64,000 nucleotides of DNA. It comes from Fuerstiella sp. (GTDB lineage: Bacteria > Planctomycetota > Planctomycetia > Planctomycetales > Planctomycetaceae). Positions 44,490 through 52,986 of the stretch are shown piece after piece. Below the pieces are notes generated by a model that worked only from the letters and a program-made list of their open reading frames with translations, had not been told where the DNA came from and made no database searches. How positions within the stretch are numbered: the stretch's first letter is position 1; each line of letters begins with the position of its first letter. The translations under genes and the position numbers were made by a program. The stretch covers positions 1 to 64,000 of the forward strand of contig JALHMY010000034.1 in assembly GCA_022843805.1 (NCBI GenBank), in the 5' to 3' direction.

Positions 44490-45557
44490 ATGATAACAGG
44501 TCAGCGGCGGGCTCGTGGGTTTACACTGATTGAATTGCTGGTCGTGATCTCCGTGCTTGCTTTGCTGGTGGGACTGCTGCTTCCAGCCGTGCAGCAGACG
44601 CGGGAAGCAGCAAGACGCATGCAGTGCCAAAATAGCATGAAACAGATCGGTCTGGCGCTGCACAACTATCACGACGTGTACCGTGTTCTTCCTCCTGCTT
44701 CGATCTGGGCTGGCCCTGGAGAACCGTACGGTGGCGGATTGATGCCGCTTGGGACGTTTGATCGCGTGGCTATGGGATTGTCTCCCGGCACCGAGCCCGA
44801 CCGGCTTCGTTCAAGCTGGGTCATCGCACTTCTGCCCTACCTGGATCAAACAACACTCCATAATGCATTTGACTTGAATCAGCCGGTTGATGCCGAAGCG
44901 AATCGGATTGCCCGCAATTATGTGTTGAGCGTGATGAGATGCCCTACCGATGCCTACAACAGCTCGCCCTATGAGCGCGCTCTTCTGGCGGGGACGAGCG
45001 GACATTCGTACGCGCGCGGAAACTATGGGTTCAACGTCGGCCCAAACCGCGTGTGTTTTCGTTTTCAAGCGGGATGCACTGACGGCTTCGATACTGGAAC
45101 AAACGATCTGATCAATACAAATGCAACAGTCTCGGGGAGTGGGATTGGTGGGATCAATGTTTCATTCGGATTCAACCGTTTCCCGAATGGGCTTTCAAAC
45201 ATTGTGGCGATCGACGAAATCCGGGCGGGGATCGAACCGCTCGACCCGCGCGGAACCTGGGCTTTGGGAATGCCTGCCGCGAATATGACAGCCGTTGGAT
45301 TACCCGGGCCGAATCCTCGAGAACCGGATGGCATCACATCCTGTACGATGTTGACGTTGAAGTATTCAACGGCGGAACTGAAGCGTCTGGGAATGCCGTG
45401 CAGTGATGCTCCGATCTCGGGAAACTTCGCGGCGGCGGCTCGATCCATGCATGTGGGATTGGTGAACACCCTGCGGTTGGACGGCTCGGCGAGCGCAGTG
45501 CAGAATAGCATTGACAGTGATGTCTGGCTGCAATTGCACTCCAAAGATATGAGATGA
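44490..45557 (+). CDS. DUF1559 pilin-like secreted protein
   Basis: A 355-residue DUF1559 protein: prepilin-like N-terminus ([18 protein letters not shown]), family block [20 protein letters not shown], and [15 protein letters not shown]. The C-terminal part ends with [20 protein letters not shown], the H...DG motif. A GGGAG ribosome-binding site precedes the ATG. It is 39 bases after the Lnt-like gene. Function of the family is not established; surface or pseudopilus role likely. Confidence 0.9.
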   Translation: MITGQRRARGFTLIELLVVISVLALLVGLLLPAVQQTREAARRMQCQNSMKQIGLALHNYHDVYRVLPPASIWAGPGEPYGGGLMPLGTFDRVAMGLSPGTEPDRLRSSWVIALLPYLDQTTLHNAFDLNQPVDAEANRIARNYVLSVMRCPTDAYNSSPYERALLAGTSGHSYARGNYGFNVGPNRVCFRFQAGCTDGFDTGTNDLINTNATVSGSGIGGINVSFGFNRFPNGLSNIVAIDEIRAGIEPLDPRGTWALGMPAANMTAVGLPGPNPREPDGITSCTMLTLKYSTAELKRLGMPCSDAPISGNFAAAARSMHVGLVNTLRLDGSASAVQNSIDSDVWLQLHSKDMR

Positions 45558-45675
45558 TTGAGCGATGATGCACGAAGAACATGACATGGCTGGCACGATA
45601 TCTGGATCTCAGTGCCAACATTCCATCGCACGATCGATTTAATGCCATCTTCGCCGCCATGAATTCACGTGAGAA

Positions 45676-46050
45676 TCGCGTACCGGGAAGCTGACGCATC
45701 CCGCTCGCCAAATTGCATTGCGATTTGGCGAGCGGCCCGGTGTCAACCGGCCGGTACAAACCCTCGGCACCGTCACATCCGGCTCATCCGCTGATTCGTC
45801 CGTCTGAGCACCGAAACCCGGGGGGAATTGCAAACTCGGGAAGCTGACGCATCCCGCTCGCCAAATTGCATTGCGATTTGGCGAGCGGCCCGGTGTTAAC
45901 CGGCCGGTACAAACCCTCGGCACCGTCCCATCCGGCTCATCCACTGATTCGTTCGTCTGAGCACCGAAACCCGGGGGGAATTGCATACTCGGGAAGCTGA
46001 CGCATCCCGCTCGCCAAATTGCTTTGCGATTCTGCTCATACCGGTTACGA
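45676..46050. repeat. Second tandem array of the 150-bp repeat family (period 153)
   Basis: AAGCTGACGCATCCCGCTCG recurs at 45688, 45841 and 45994, so the period is 153 bases, three more than in the array at 16436. Each unit has the same hairpin (CGCTCGCCAAA with TTTGGCGAGCG) and the CCGGCCGG palindrome. Two full units and a partial third are present. The preceding 45558-45675 and following 46051-46116 hold no gene. The minus-strand frame is again open, and again without recognisable protein content. Confidence 0.9.
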
Positions 46051-46116
46051 CATGCCGGACAAACTGTGATTCGGCCCTCTCTGCCCTGTGTCGGGAGCGA
46101 TACAGCGTCGGACGGC

Positions 46117-46866
46117 TCAGGGTCGTCGTCGCAGAATTTTGGACAGCAGAAATGAGCACAGCAGTATCAGGGACCATGCGCTGGAGGCAACGAAGAACCC
46201 AGTTGCAAATTGCTGTAACTGATAATTCTGAGCTGCGTCGGCTGAAATCACCTGCATGAGAATCAGCGGTTCCGACGAGGAATTCAGTCCGTGCAGCTTC
46301 GATGCCCGATCCGCAAGTAACTGTGATCCGGACAATGAAAAACCTGTTCGCCGTACAAAGACACCTGAACCGGAATTCCAGATATCCGGATGCCATGGAA
46401 GACGACTGCCGGAGTCCAGTGTTTCAGCCACGACCCATGTCTCCACAGGGTTCTGCGGACTCCATGTCCTGCTGACCAGAGGCGCGATGCGTCTCCTTCC
46501 GTAAACTCGGGATGGCCGCCCTGCCCGCATGGTCTCTTCATGAGAATACTCGGTGGCAATTTTCCACTCGGAAGTCACATGACCTGCGATCCAGTGACTA
46601 CCCGGTATTTTTCCGGTCTGATCCAGAGGTTCGACAGTACCTGTGACTGGGATCTCTGATTTCAGGCCTGGCCACAAGGTCACGACAGAGAACAGTCCGA
46701 TCGCAGGAAATATGAGTCCAGGCCTGCCGCGTGCAACAAAGAGACCGAGCGGTACTCCAGAAAGGAATACGGCCATCAAAGCGACAGGATGGATATAACA
46801 GACGGCAATCGCACCGAACGCGATCTGCAGGGCAATTGCCGCATATCCCAAAGTCAGAGTTCTCAT
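46117..46866 (-). CDS. Membrane protein of unknown function
   Basis: A 249-residue protein with two or three N-terminal membrane helices (about 5-65), a soluble stretch of about 150 residues, and a C-terminal helix (about 222-243, ATGFFVASSAWSLILLCSF). The soluble part contains short beta-rich pieces such as PVETWVVAETLDSGSRLPW. Topology suggests the soluble part is in one compartment with both ends in the membrane. No family recognised. It follows the PEP-CTERM gene on the same strand by about 50 bases. Confidence 0.6.
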   Translation of the reverse strand: MRTLTLGYAAIALQIAFGAIAVCYIHPVALMAVFLSGVPLGLFVARGRPGLIFPAIGLFSVVTLWPGLKSEIPVTGTVEPLDQTGKIPGSHWIAGHVTSEWKIATEYSHEETMRAGRPSRVYGRRRIAPLVSRTWSPQNPVETWVVAETLDSGSRLPWHPDIWNSGSGVFVRRTGFSLSGSQLLADRASKLHGLNSSSEPLILMQVISADAAQNYQLQQFATGFFVASSAWSLILLCSFLLSKILRRRP

Positions 46867-46920
46867 TGCGGTGACATTTTGGCGTTCAAAAACGACCGCA
46901 GCGGCATGGAATAAGGTGCT

Positions 46921-47682
46921 TCAAATACGGCTGTCGGATTCTGGATTTACAGCTGCGCCAGAGGATCGGAATCGCTTCGATTTCCAAAGCAGGGCCACAA
47001 CAGAACCGACAGTCAGAAAGGCAACGGTGGATGGCTCAGGAACTGAAACGCCGGCGACACCCATGGAGTAGTCGTTGTTAAAAGCATTCGCGAAGTTATA
47101 ACTTAGAAAGCCTGCGTTAATGAAGCTGTTGCTGTTGTTTCCACTCGGGAGCCCGATTGCATTGGCCTTACGAGTCGTTGAAACATACGACTTGAAAACC
47201 GATGCATTGTCAATTCCAACCAGTGGAGAAACTGACAGCCAGTAGGTACCCGCCGCGAGGCTGACATCGAGCCCGGTCACTTCAATCCTGTACTCCGGGA
47301 AGCCTGGCGACGGATTCGTGCGGCCATTGCTCGTTTGAGTGGCAGCACTGATCCCTGAGGCAATCACGGTTCCGCTGTTACCAGCTGACATACCCGAACG
47401 AATAGACCATGATGCCTGCGTGACTCCCGTTATCTGCATGGAGTTATTCGACCATACTCGCTGGACCTTCCAGCCTGCCGGGTTCGTAACAACAAAATCA
47501 TCATAAACGTTCATCGAACCGCGGTTCGATGTTTCCTGGTTGACTGTTCCCCCTCCGCTTGACCCAATTTGTCCGATAGAGACGTCACCATTGTACCAAA
47601 GAATTGTGTCTGCACAGGCCGATCCGGAAACCGGTACGAAGCAGCAAATGACGATTAGAATAGACCGAACTGATGAGTGCAT
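46921..47682 (-). CDS. PEP-CTERM anchored secreted protein
   Basis: A 253-residue exported protein. Signal peptide about 1-24 (ILIVICCFVPVSGSACAD). The body is a beta-sandwich-like secreted domain (WSIRSGMSAGNSGTVIASG, and FPEYRIEVTGLDVSLAAGTY). The sorting signal at the C-terminus reads SVPEPSTVAFLTVGSVVALL and ends with KSKRFRSS and a further polar tail. The start at 47682 is chosen because it places the signal peptide at the N-terminus; 48 more open codons upstream look non-coding. Confidence 0.82.
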   Translation of the reverse strand: MHSSVRSILIVICCFVPVSGSACADTILWYNGDVSIGQIGSSGGGTVNQETSNRGSMNVYDDFVVTNPAGWKVQRVWSNNSMQITGVTQASWSIRSGMSAGNSGTVIASGISAATQTSNGRTNPSPGFPEYRIEVTGLDVSLAAGTYWLSVSPLVGIDNASVFKSYVSTTRKANAIGLPSGNNSNSFINAGFLSYNFANAFNNDYSMGVAGVSVPEPSTVAFLTVGSVVALLWKSKRFRSSGAAVNPESDSRI

Positions 47683-47885
47683 GGTGGAGTCCTGACTCGA
47701 AAGTGTTTGTCTGTGCATCATTATGATGGTATTATGTCCAAAACCCGGGTGCAACAATTTGATTTTCAATTTTTCGGGAACTGCGAATTTCTCGCCTGGA
47801 ACCCTTCTGCGAATCACACCGAGCACCTGTCTCTGTCAAAAAATGCTGAGGGAATTCTGCCGACAAATTGAACGGAGCAGATGGC

Positions 47886-48848
47886 ATGAAATGTACTCTG
47901 GTTTTTCGGCCGAATCGTTCTGCAGGCCCCGTCATGCGAATGACTGGCTATGATGCGGTTATCAGTGTGCTGATTACGTTCATCATGGCGATGTTGCTGA
48001 CGATTGGTGCACAATTATTTTATTGGCGAACTGAGTCTTCTGAGCGGAACGGATCGGCTGGAGCGAATATCGGGCATCATGTTGTGTTTGGAGGGATGGC
48101 CAGCAGTTCGCCGGAACTCGGGAATACATCGTTAATGTCCTTAATAATGACTCCCGAGAACAGGGGTGAAGGCGAATTGGAGGATCCTCACACCGGACAG
48201 GTGATGGAGCCGTCTGATTTGTCGCAAATTCAGGTGGAGTTGCACTCGGATCAATCGGTTGCGGCGAATGCAGTGCCGGAAATTTTTGATGCGGGTGATT
48301 CCGCATCACGTCCGGGCGCCGCTGGAGTTTCGGGGCTTCAGGCCGGAGCAGTCATGGGTGGGCGTGGTCGACTGCTTTCTGATGTCGCTCGGTCAGAGCG
48401 GGCGCAGAGTCGACAGCATCGCTGGGTTATTGAGTTTCCCGGAAGTTCTGTTGGAACTTACTCGCGTTTGCTGGATCATTTTGGAATCGCGATCGCCGTA
48501 TCATATGCGGGGACCGACCGTGTCATGGTTCTGGGTCCGATAAGTGGTGCGACTCCTGTCGCGATGGAGCTGTCGGATATCTCGAAGACGTTTGATACTG
48601 AGATGTCGGTAAGCTGGGGCAGCGAGTATCGTGAGGAAATGGATCGGGCATTGGTCCGGAGTGCCGGGTTATCGGTCGATGGGGCGTCGATTACGTTGTT
48701 GTATCCAACGAAACTGGTGGAGCAGATGGAAAAGCTGGAGGCTGAATTCTCGGGCCGATCTGTCTCATCGATCCGGGCGACGTATTTTGCCTTCGAGGTG
48801 GCAGAGCCTGGGTTTAGGCTGGTGGTTCGAAGACAGACTACAAAGTAG
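47886..48848 (+). CDS. Single-pass envelope protein A, candidate transducer
   Basis: A 320-residue protein with a cytoplasmic N-terminus, one membrane helix at about 24-46 beginning GYDAVISVLITFI, a linker of about 130 residues rich in Gly/Ser/acidic residues, and a C-terminal globular domain (about 178-320). This domain is shared with the next gene: RWVIEF, YSRLLDHFGIAIA, EEMDRALVRSAGLS, LLYPTKLVEQMEKLE, IRATYFAFEV and FRLVVRRQ. The architecture resembles TonB/TolA (N-terminal anchor, long linker, C-terminal domain), and it precedes ExbB and ExbD genes. The TonB SxxxH motif is not seen in the helix. The ATG at 47886 follows GGAG at nine bases. No named family. Confidence 0.7.
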   Translation: MKCTLVFRPNRSAGPVMRMTGYDAVISVLITFIMAMLLTIGAQLFYWRTESSERNGSAGANIGHHVVFGGMASSSPELGNTSLMSLIMTPENRGEGELEDPHTGQVMEPSDLSQIQVELHSDQSVAANAVPEIFDAGDSASRPGAAGVSGLQAGAVMGGRGRLLSDVARSERAQSRQHRWVIEFPGSSVGTYSRLLDHFGIAIAVSYAGTDRVMVLGPISGATPVAMELSDISKTFDTEMSVSWGSEYREEMDRALVRSAGLSVDGASITLLYPTKLVEQMEKLEAEFSGRSVSSIRATYFAFEVAEPGFRLVVRRQTTK

Positions 48849-49034
48849 CCAGTCCGCCCGTTTTTCCAGATCGAAGCCGTTTTTGACTCGTCGGGCGGTA
48901 GAATGCCGGGTCTGGCGACCAAACAGTGCTTCAGTTCGTTGACATGTCTGTCGACGAATGACTAGCATCATCCGCTGCCTGTCTGTTTCCGCACATGTCT
49001 GGGGGCTGGAAAGTCTCCACTGTCGAGATCCGAT

Positions 49035-49961
49035 ATGTCTTCGGCCGCTTCAAAACCGCCGTCATCCCGGCGTCAAACCGGCACTGAGCCAGTGCGAACT
49101 CCGCACATTAAGCTGACACGTTACGACATTATGTCGTCGGCATTGATTTCGGCTGTCGGGATGCTCGGCCTGACTTTGATAGTCCTGATAGCGATCTGGG
49201 TGGCCAATATGCTGCCGACTCAGGTGTTGCTTGCCCCGATTATGACGGCTGGTGACGGAGGCTGGGAAGACGGGGTCGAAGGAGCAACTCCGGATGTGGA
49301 ATCTCCGGAAGATCCGACGGATGATCCGTCCGTTGCGGAAGATATGTCGGACGTGACGGAACTGATGGAAATCACTGATCCGGTTGTTGAAGTGTCTGAT
49401 ACGGCAGCGCAACTTGTCGAGCCTACGGAATACTCGGGCGAGAAGAATACTGGAAATCCCGGCAGTGCGGAGGGGACCGGCGGACGTCCTTTGGGAAGTG
49501 GCGGGCCGGGTCGTGGGGGCGCGAAGCGGGATCAGCGATGGTTTGTGCAGTTTGCCGAAAAGGGAAACCTCAAAAGTTACGCTCAGCAGCTCGACTTTTT
49601 TGGAATTGAACTGGGTGCTTTGTTTTTAAGTGAGGGCCGTCTGGTGTACCTGAAGAATGTCAGTCAGGATCAACCGGTGACCCGGGAAGTCACGACGGGT
49701 GACGCGGAAAAGCGACTGTTTATGAACTGGGAGGACGGGGATCGCAAAGAGGCGGACGCCGAGTTGTTTCAGAAGGCGGGTGTTGATGCGAGGCAGGCGG
49801 CGATTCTGCATTTCTATCCGGACGCGCTGGAGCAGCAAATGGCAAGGCTGGAGCTGTCATATGCGAATCGTCCATCCGCCCAGATTCTCAGGACATATTT
49901 TGAGATTCGACGAAGCGATGACGGTTTTGAGTTTGTCGTAACCAGTCAGAAGCTCAAATAG
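49035..49961 (+). CDS. Single-pass envelope protein B, paralogue of A
   Basis: A 308-residue protein of the same design: basic N-terminus, membrane helix at about 34-58 beginning RYDIMSSALISAVGM, an acidic linker (many Asp/Glu/Pro) to about 165, and a C-terminal domain (about 167-308). The shared blocks are RWFVQF, YAQQLDFFGIELG, KEADAELFQKAGVD, ILHFYPDALEQQMARLE, ILRTYFEIRR and FEFVVTSQ. Both proteins share the motif YDxxxSxLI at the membrane entry, a possible ExbD/ExbB contact. The tandem pair implies duplication with specialisation, as in systems with two transducers. The 186 bases before it hold no other gene. Confidence 0.7.
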   Translation: MSSAASKPPSSRRQTGTEPVRTPHIKLTRYDIMSSALISAVGMLGLTLIVLIAIWVANMLPTQVLLAPIMTAGDGGWEDGVEGATPDVESPEDPTDDPSVAEDMSDVTELMEITDPVVEVSDTAAQLVEPTEYSGEKNTGNPGSAEGTGGRPLGSGGPGRGGAKRDQRWFVQFAEKGNLKSYAQQLDFFGIELGALFLSEGRLVYLKNVSQDQPVTREVTTGDAEKRLFMNWEDGDRKEADAELFQKAGVDARQAAILHFYPDALEQQMARLELSYANRPSAQILRTYFEIRRSDDGFEFVVTSQKLK

Positions 49962-50018
49962 TTTCGTGTTGGTCGCCCGGATTTGTCAGGCTTCATGGAA
50001 TCAAAGATTGTTTAAAAT

Positions 50019-50750
50019 ATGGACCAGGTTGCAGGATTATCGATGGTAATCAATTCTTTTTTGAGTCCCGGGATGCAGAGTCTTGCGCAGATGAATGTCA
50101 CTGCGATACTGACATTCGCGGACTCGGCAATTTGGGTTGCCATTGCACTGGCAGCGGCAGTTGGGTTTTACTGCATTGTTCTGCTGACTCGCCGCGTGAA
50201 GCAGAAAGGTTTCCCGGGACAGGCTGCGGAACAGGCTTTTGTTGATGATGTAACAGAAAGACTTGCGAAGAATGATTTTGACGGTGTGGTGCAGCTTTGT
50301 GACACGCCTGAACTATGGTCGCGAGCTGTTCCGCAGCTGGTTCAGATTGGCATGCAGAATCGCGAGCTTCCTGTGAAAAAGATCAAGCAGCTTCTGGGGC
50401 AGCGTTTCGAGCGTGATATTCTTGCGAATCTGGAGAATACGGCTTCCTGGGTGGCAACCATGATCAAGATCGCTCCGATGCTCGGGCTGCTGGGTACGGT
50501 GGTTGGGATGATCAATGCGTTCAAGAAAATTGCTGGTGCTGCCGATTCGGGAATTGATCCGGCGGCGCTGGCGGGCGACATTAGTTTTGCGTTATGGACT
50601 ACGGCCGCGGGTCTGGCAATTGCTATTCCTCTGCTGACCATGGGAGCCTCGGCGTCAGTGAAAATGGGTAAACTTCAGGAGTCTGTTCGCGAGAGTCTGA
50701 GTACCATTCTGGATGAGCTTGAAGCGGCAAAGGTGCGAGTGGGACGGTAG
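50019..50750 (+). CDS. ExbB/TolQ/MotA-family proton-channel protein
   Basis: A 243-residue inner membrane protein of the ExbB/TolQ/MotA superfamily. The first helix is at about 32-55 ([21 protein letters not shown]), then a cytoplasmic region, then the two characteristic helices: [20 protein letters not shown] (about 152-171) and [20 protein letters not shown] (about 187-206). This pair, with conserved Gly/Thr, forms the proton path with ExbD. It is not of the flagellar type by size and context. ATG 50019 is the longest start; ATG 50043 has a better ribosome-binding site (AGGA) and would give 235 residues. Confidence 0.92.
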   Translation: MDQVAGLSMVINSFLSPGMQSLAQMNVTAILTFADSAIWVAIALAAAVGFYCIVLLTRRVKQKGFPGQAAEQAFVDDVTERLAKNDFDGVVQLCDTPELWSRAVPQLVQIGMQNRELPVKKIKQLLGQRFERDILANLENTASWVATMIKIAPMLGLLGTVVGMINAFKKIAGAADSGIDPAALAGDISFALWTTAAGLAIAIPLLTMGASASVKMGKLQESVRESLSTILDELEAAKVRVGR

Positions 50751-50876
50751 GTGGAATCAAGTATTGTACATTGTCAGGAAATGATCGCGGGCGGAAGAAT
50801 GACGATGAGATTGTCGGTTCTGCATTCAGATGTTCCGGTGTGAATCTGACACGAGAAATTGGCAGGAGCAGAGTCT

Positions 50877-51311
50877 GTGTTCGACGATGATGGTGGTGGC
50901 AGTAAAAAAAAGGGGGGCATTGGAGAGGCCGATCTGGATATTACTCCAATGATCGATGTGACTTTTCTGCTGCTGATTTTTTTCATGGTGACGTCGACCA
51001 TGCAGGGAACTCCTGACCGCGATATTCCTGTGGCGAAATCCGGAAATGCGAAGAGTCCGTCGGGTATGCTGGAGCTGATTGTTGCGGCCCCTGTTACTGA
51101 GGGAGGAACGGCTGAGCTGATACTTGACGGAAAGCCGACGACGATGGATGAAGCGAAAGCCCAGATCGCATCGGAAGCGTCAACGGGCGACCTGGAGATT
51201 ATGATTCTGGCGGAGCGGCGAGTTCCCAGTGGGTTCATTGGCGATGTGGAGGCGATGCTGGCGGAAGTGGAAAATGTGACGTACCACTTTGGTGTTCAGG
51301 AAAAGCATTAA
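50877..51311 (+). CDS. ExbD/TolR-family protein
   Basis: A 144-residue protein with the typical layout: short cytoplasmic N-terminus, one helix containing the proton-carrying aspartate (Asp27 in LDITPMIDVTFLLLIFFMV), then a periplasmic domain of about 95 residues ending at NVTYHFGVQEKH. The start is a GTG at 50877 that follows AGGAG by eight bases; a TTG six codons upstream is possible. Its Asp, with those of the kinase-fused ExbD, would couple proton flow to conformational change. Confidence 0.92.
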   Translation: MFDDDGGGSKKKGGIGEADLDITPMIDVTFLLLIFFMVTSTMQGTPDRDIPVAKSGNAKSPSGMLELIVAAPVTEGGTAELILDGKPTTMDEAKAQIASEASTGDLEIMILAERRVPSGFIGDVEAMLAEVENVTYHFGVQEKH

Positions 51312-51348
51312 CGGAGTGTTTCCGGACAACTTACGTGCTGGACAAGTT

Positions 51349-52920
51349 ATGAGTGATCTGACAAACAGGACGCTGGGCGAATTTCGGCTGTTAAAGCACC
51401 TCGGAAGTGGTGGAATGGCCGATGTTTATCTGGCGGAACAGACCACACTGCAGCGGCAGGTCGCTGTCAAGGTGATGAAGCCAGCCATGATGGCCCTGTC
51501 CGGGGAAGTCATGCTGGCTCGATTTAAGCAGGAAGCGATGATGGCGGCGGGCCTGAATCATCGCAACATTGTTCAGGTCTACACCATTGGACAGGAAGGG
51601 GACCTGCACTATATCGCTCAGGAGTTTGTTCAGGGGAAGGATCTTGCCAGTATTCTGAAATCCCGCGGCGCGCCAGACCTGGCGTCTGCTCTGCACGTCA
51701 TGGGACAGGCGGCGGCGGCGCTGAAGGCTTCGGGTGAGGCGGGCATTGTCCATCGCGATATTAAGCCGGAAAATATTCTGGTCACAAAAAAGGGAGAGGT
51801 AAAAGTTGCTGACTTTGGGTTGGCGCAGCTGCATGAAGGTCCTGATGAGGGAAATCTGACGCGCGAGGGGACCACCATGGGGACTCCGCTTTACATGAGT
51901 CCCGAACAGGTAAGCGGCCGCGAGCTCGATCCTCGGTCAGACATTTATTCTCTGGGAGTGACCTTTTACCAGCTGCTGTGTGGACAGACGCCGTTTACCG
52001 GAAAGACGGCGATGGCAATTGCCGTTCAGCATCTGAACAGTCCGCCCCCGCCCCTTAAGGAAAAGAACCCTGCTCTGCCTGCGGTGCTATGTCGGCTGGT
52101 GCATCGCATGATGGCTAAACGCCGTTCGTTGCGTTACCAGACAGCGGATGAAGTGCTCACCGATCTGAAGAAACTGATCACAGCTCAGAAGCAGGGCCGT
52201 TCGCTGGACCTTGTCCGTCTGCCTCGGCTGGAAGAACTGGACCGGCTTGCCGAAGAGGAAAAGTCCAAAGACATGACGGTTGTTCCTCCAAAGGGGACAG
52301 GTCTGGCTGGGAAATCGGCGACCGGCCTGGCGGCTCGTTCGAGTATTGCGGACAGTTATCCTGAGATACAGGAACTGGAAGTTGTTGAGGAGTTTGATGC
52401 TGAGGCGGAGTTTGACGGCGGGGATACATCCGGTGGTGTCCGTCCAAAGAAGGTGATACAGCACCTGCCGTCATGGGACGATGATGACGATGAAGAGCCG
52501 CCACGCAGACGGCCGGTTGAATCCGATGAAATGGACCTGACACCCATGGTGGACGTCACATTTCTGCTGCTGATTTTCTTCATGATTACAGCATCCTTTA
52601 CGATGCAAAAGTGCTTTGATGTGCCGCCTGGAAACACAAAGGACGGGGTCGCTCAGGCAACAATCGAGCCTCCGGAAACAGGGGCGGTGCGTGTGGAGGT
52701 TGACAAGGACAACGTCATGTATGTCGAGGGGAAAAAAGCGAATACATATGACGAGGTTTTGTCTCTGCTGAAGGAACAGAAGAATTCAGCCAGCGGTATT
52801 ACGGATCTTGATTTGACGGTCGACCCCGAGTCGATCCATGAGATGCGTCTTATGGTGATTGACGCGGCGACACAGGCGGGTTTTCAGAAAGTTTCCAACA
52901 AGATTCGCCCTGTTCTTTAG
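51349..52920 (+). CDS. Ser/Thr protein kinase fused to an ExbD/TolR domain
   Basis: A 523-residue protein joining two families. Residues 10-285 form a complete Hanks-type kinase: Gly-loop GSGGMADVY (19-27), Lys41 in VAVKV, catalytic HRDIKPEN with Asp137 (135-142), DFG (155-157), SPEQ (184-187) and the DIYSLGV helix. A linker of about 110 residues, rich in Asp and Glu, leads to an ExbD domain: MDLTPMVDVTFLLLIFF with the proton-carrying Asp402, then a periplasmic part (about 420-523). Topology of ExbD puts the N-terminus in the cytoplasm, so the kinase would hang from the inner face of the proton channel. Neither half shows loss of key residues. It lies 37 bases after the simple ExbD gene. Confidence 0.93.
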   Translation: MSDLTNRTLGEFRLLKHLGSGGMADVYLAEQTTLQRQVAVKVMKPAMMALSGEVMLARFKQEAMMAAGLNHRNIVQVYTIGQEGDLHYIAQEFVQGKDLASILKSRGAPDLASALHVMGQAAAALKASGEAGIVHRDIKPENILVTKKGEVKVADFGLAQLHEGPDEGNLTREGTTMGTPLYMSPEQVSGRELDPRSDIYSLGVTFYQLLCGQTPFTGKTAMAIAVQHLNSPPPPLKEKNPALPAVLCRLVHRMMAKRRSLRYQTADEVLTDLKKLITAQKQGRSLDLVRLPRLEELDRLAEEEKSKDMTVVPPKGTGLAGKSATGLAARSSIADSYPEIQELEVVEEFDAEAEFDGGDTSGGVRPKKVIQHLPSWDDDDDEEPPRRRPVESDEMDLTPMVDVTFLLLIFFMITASFTMQKCFDVPPGNTKDGVAQATIEPPETGAVRVEVDKDNVMYVEGKKANTYDEVLSLLKEQKNSASGITDLDLTVDPESIHEMRLMVIDAATQAGFQKVSNKIRPVL

Positions 52921-52986
52921 TCGACTGTTTTCAAAATGCTTTTATTCTGGTGACGAGACGAGCCAGAAACAGTCATTGTGAAATGA

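Noticed and set aside
50019-51311. Flagellar MotA/MotB pair
   Set aside because: The second protein has the short ExbD layout without an OmpA-like peptidoglycan-binding domain, and no flagellar genes are nearby.
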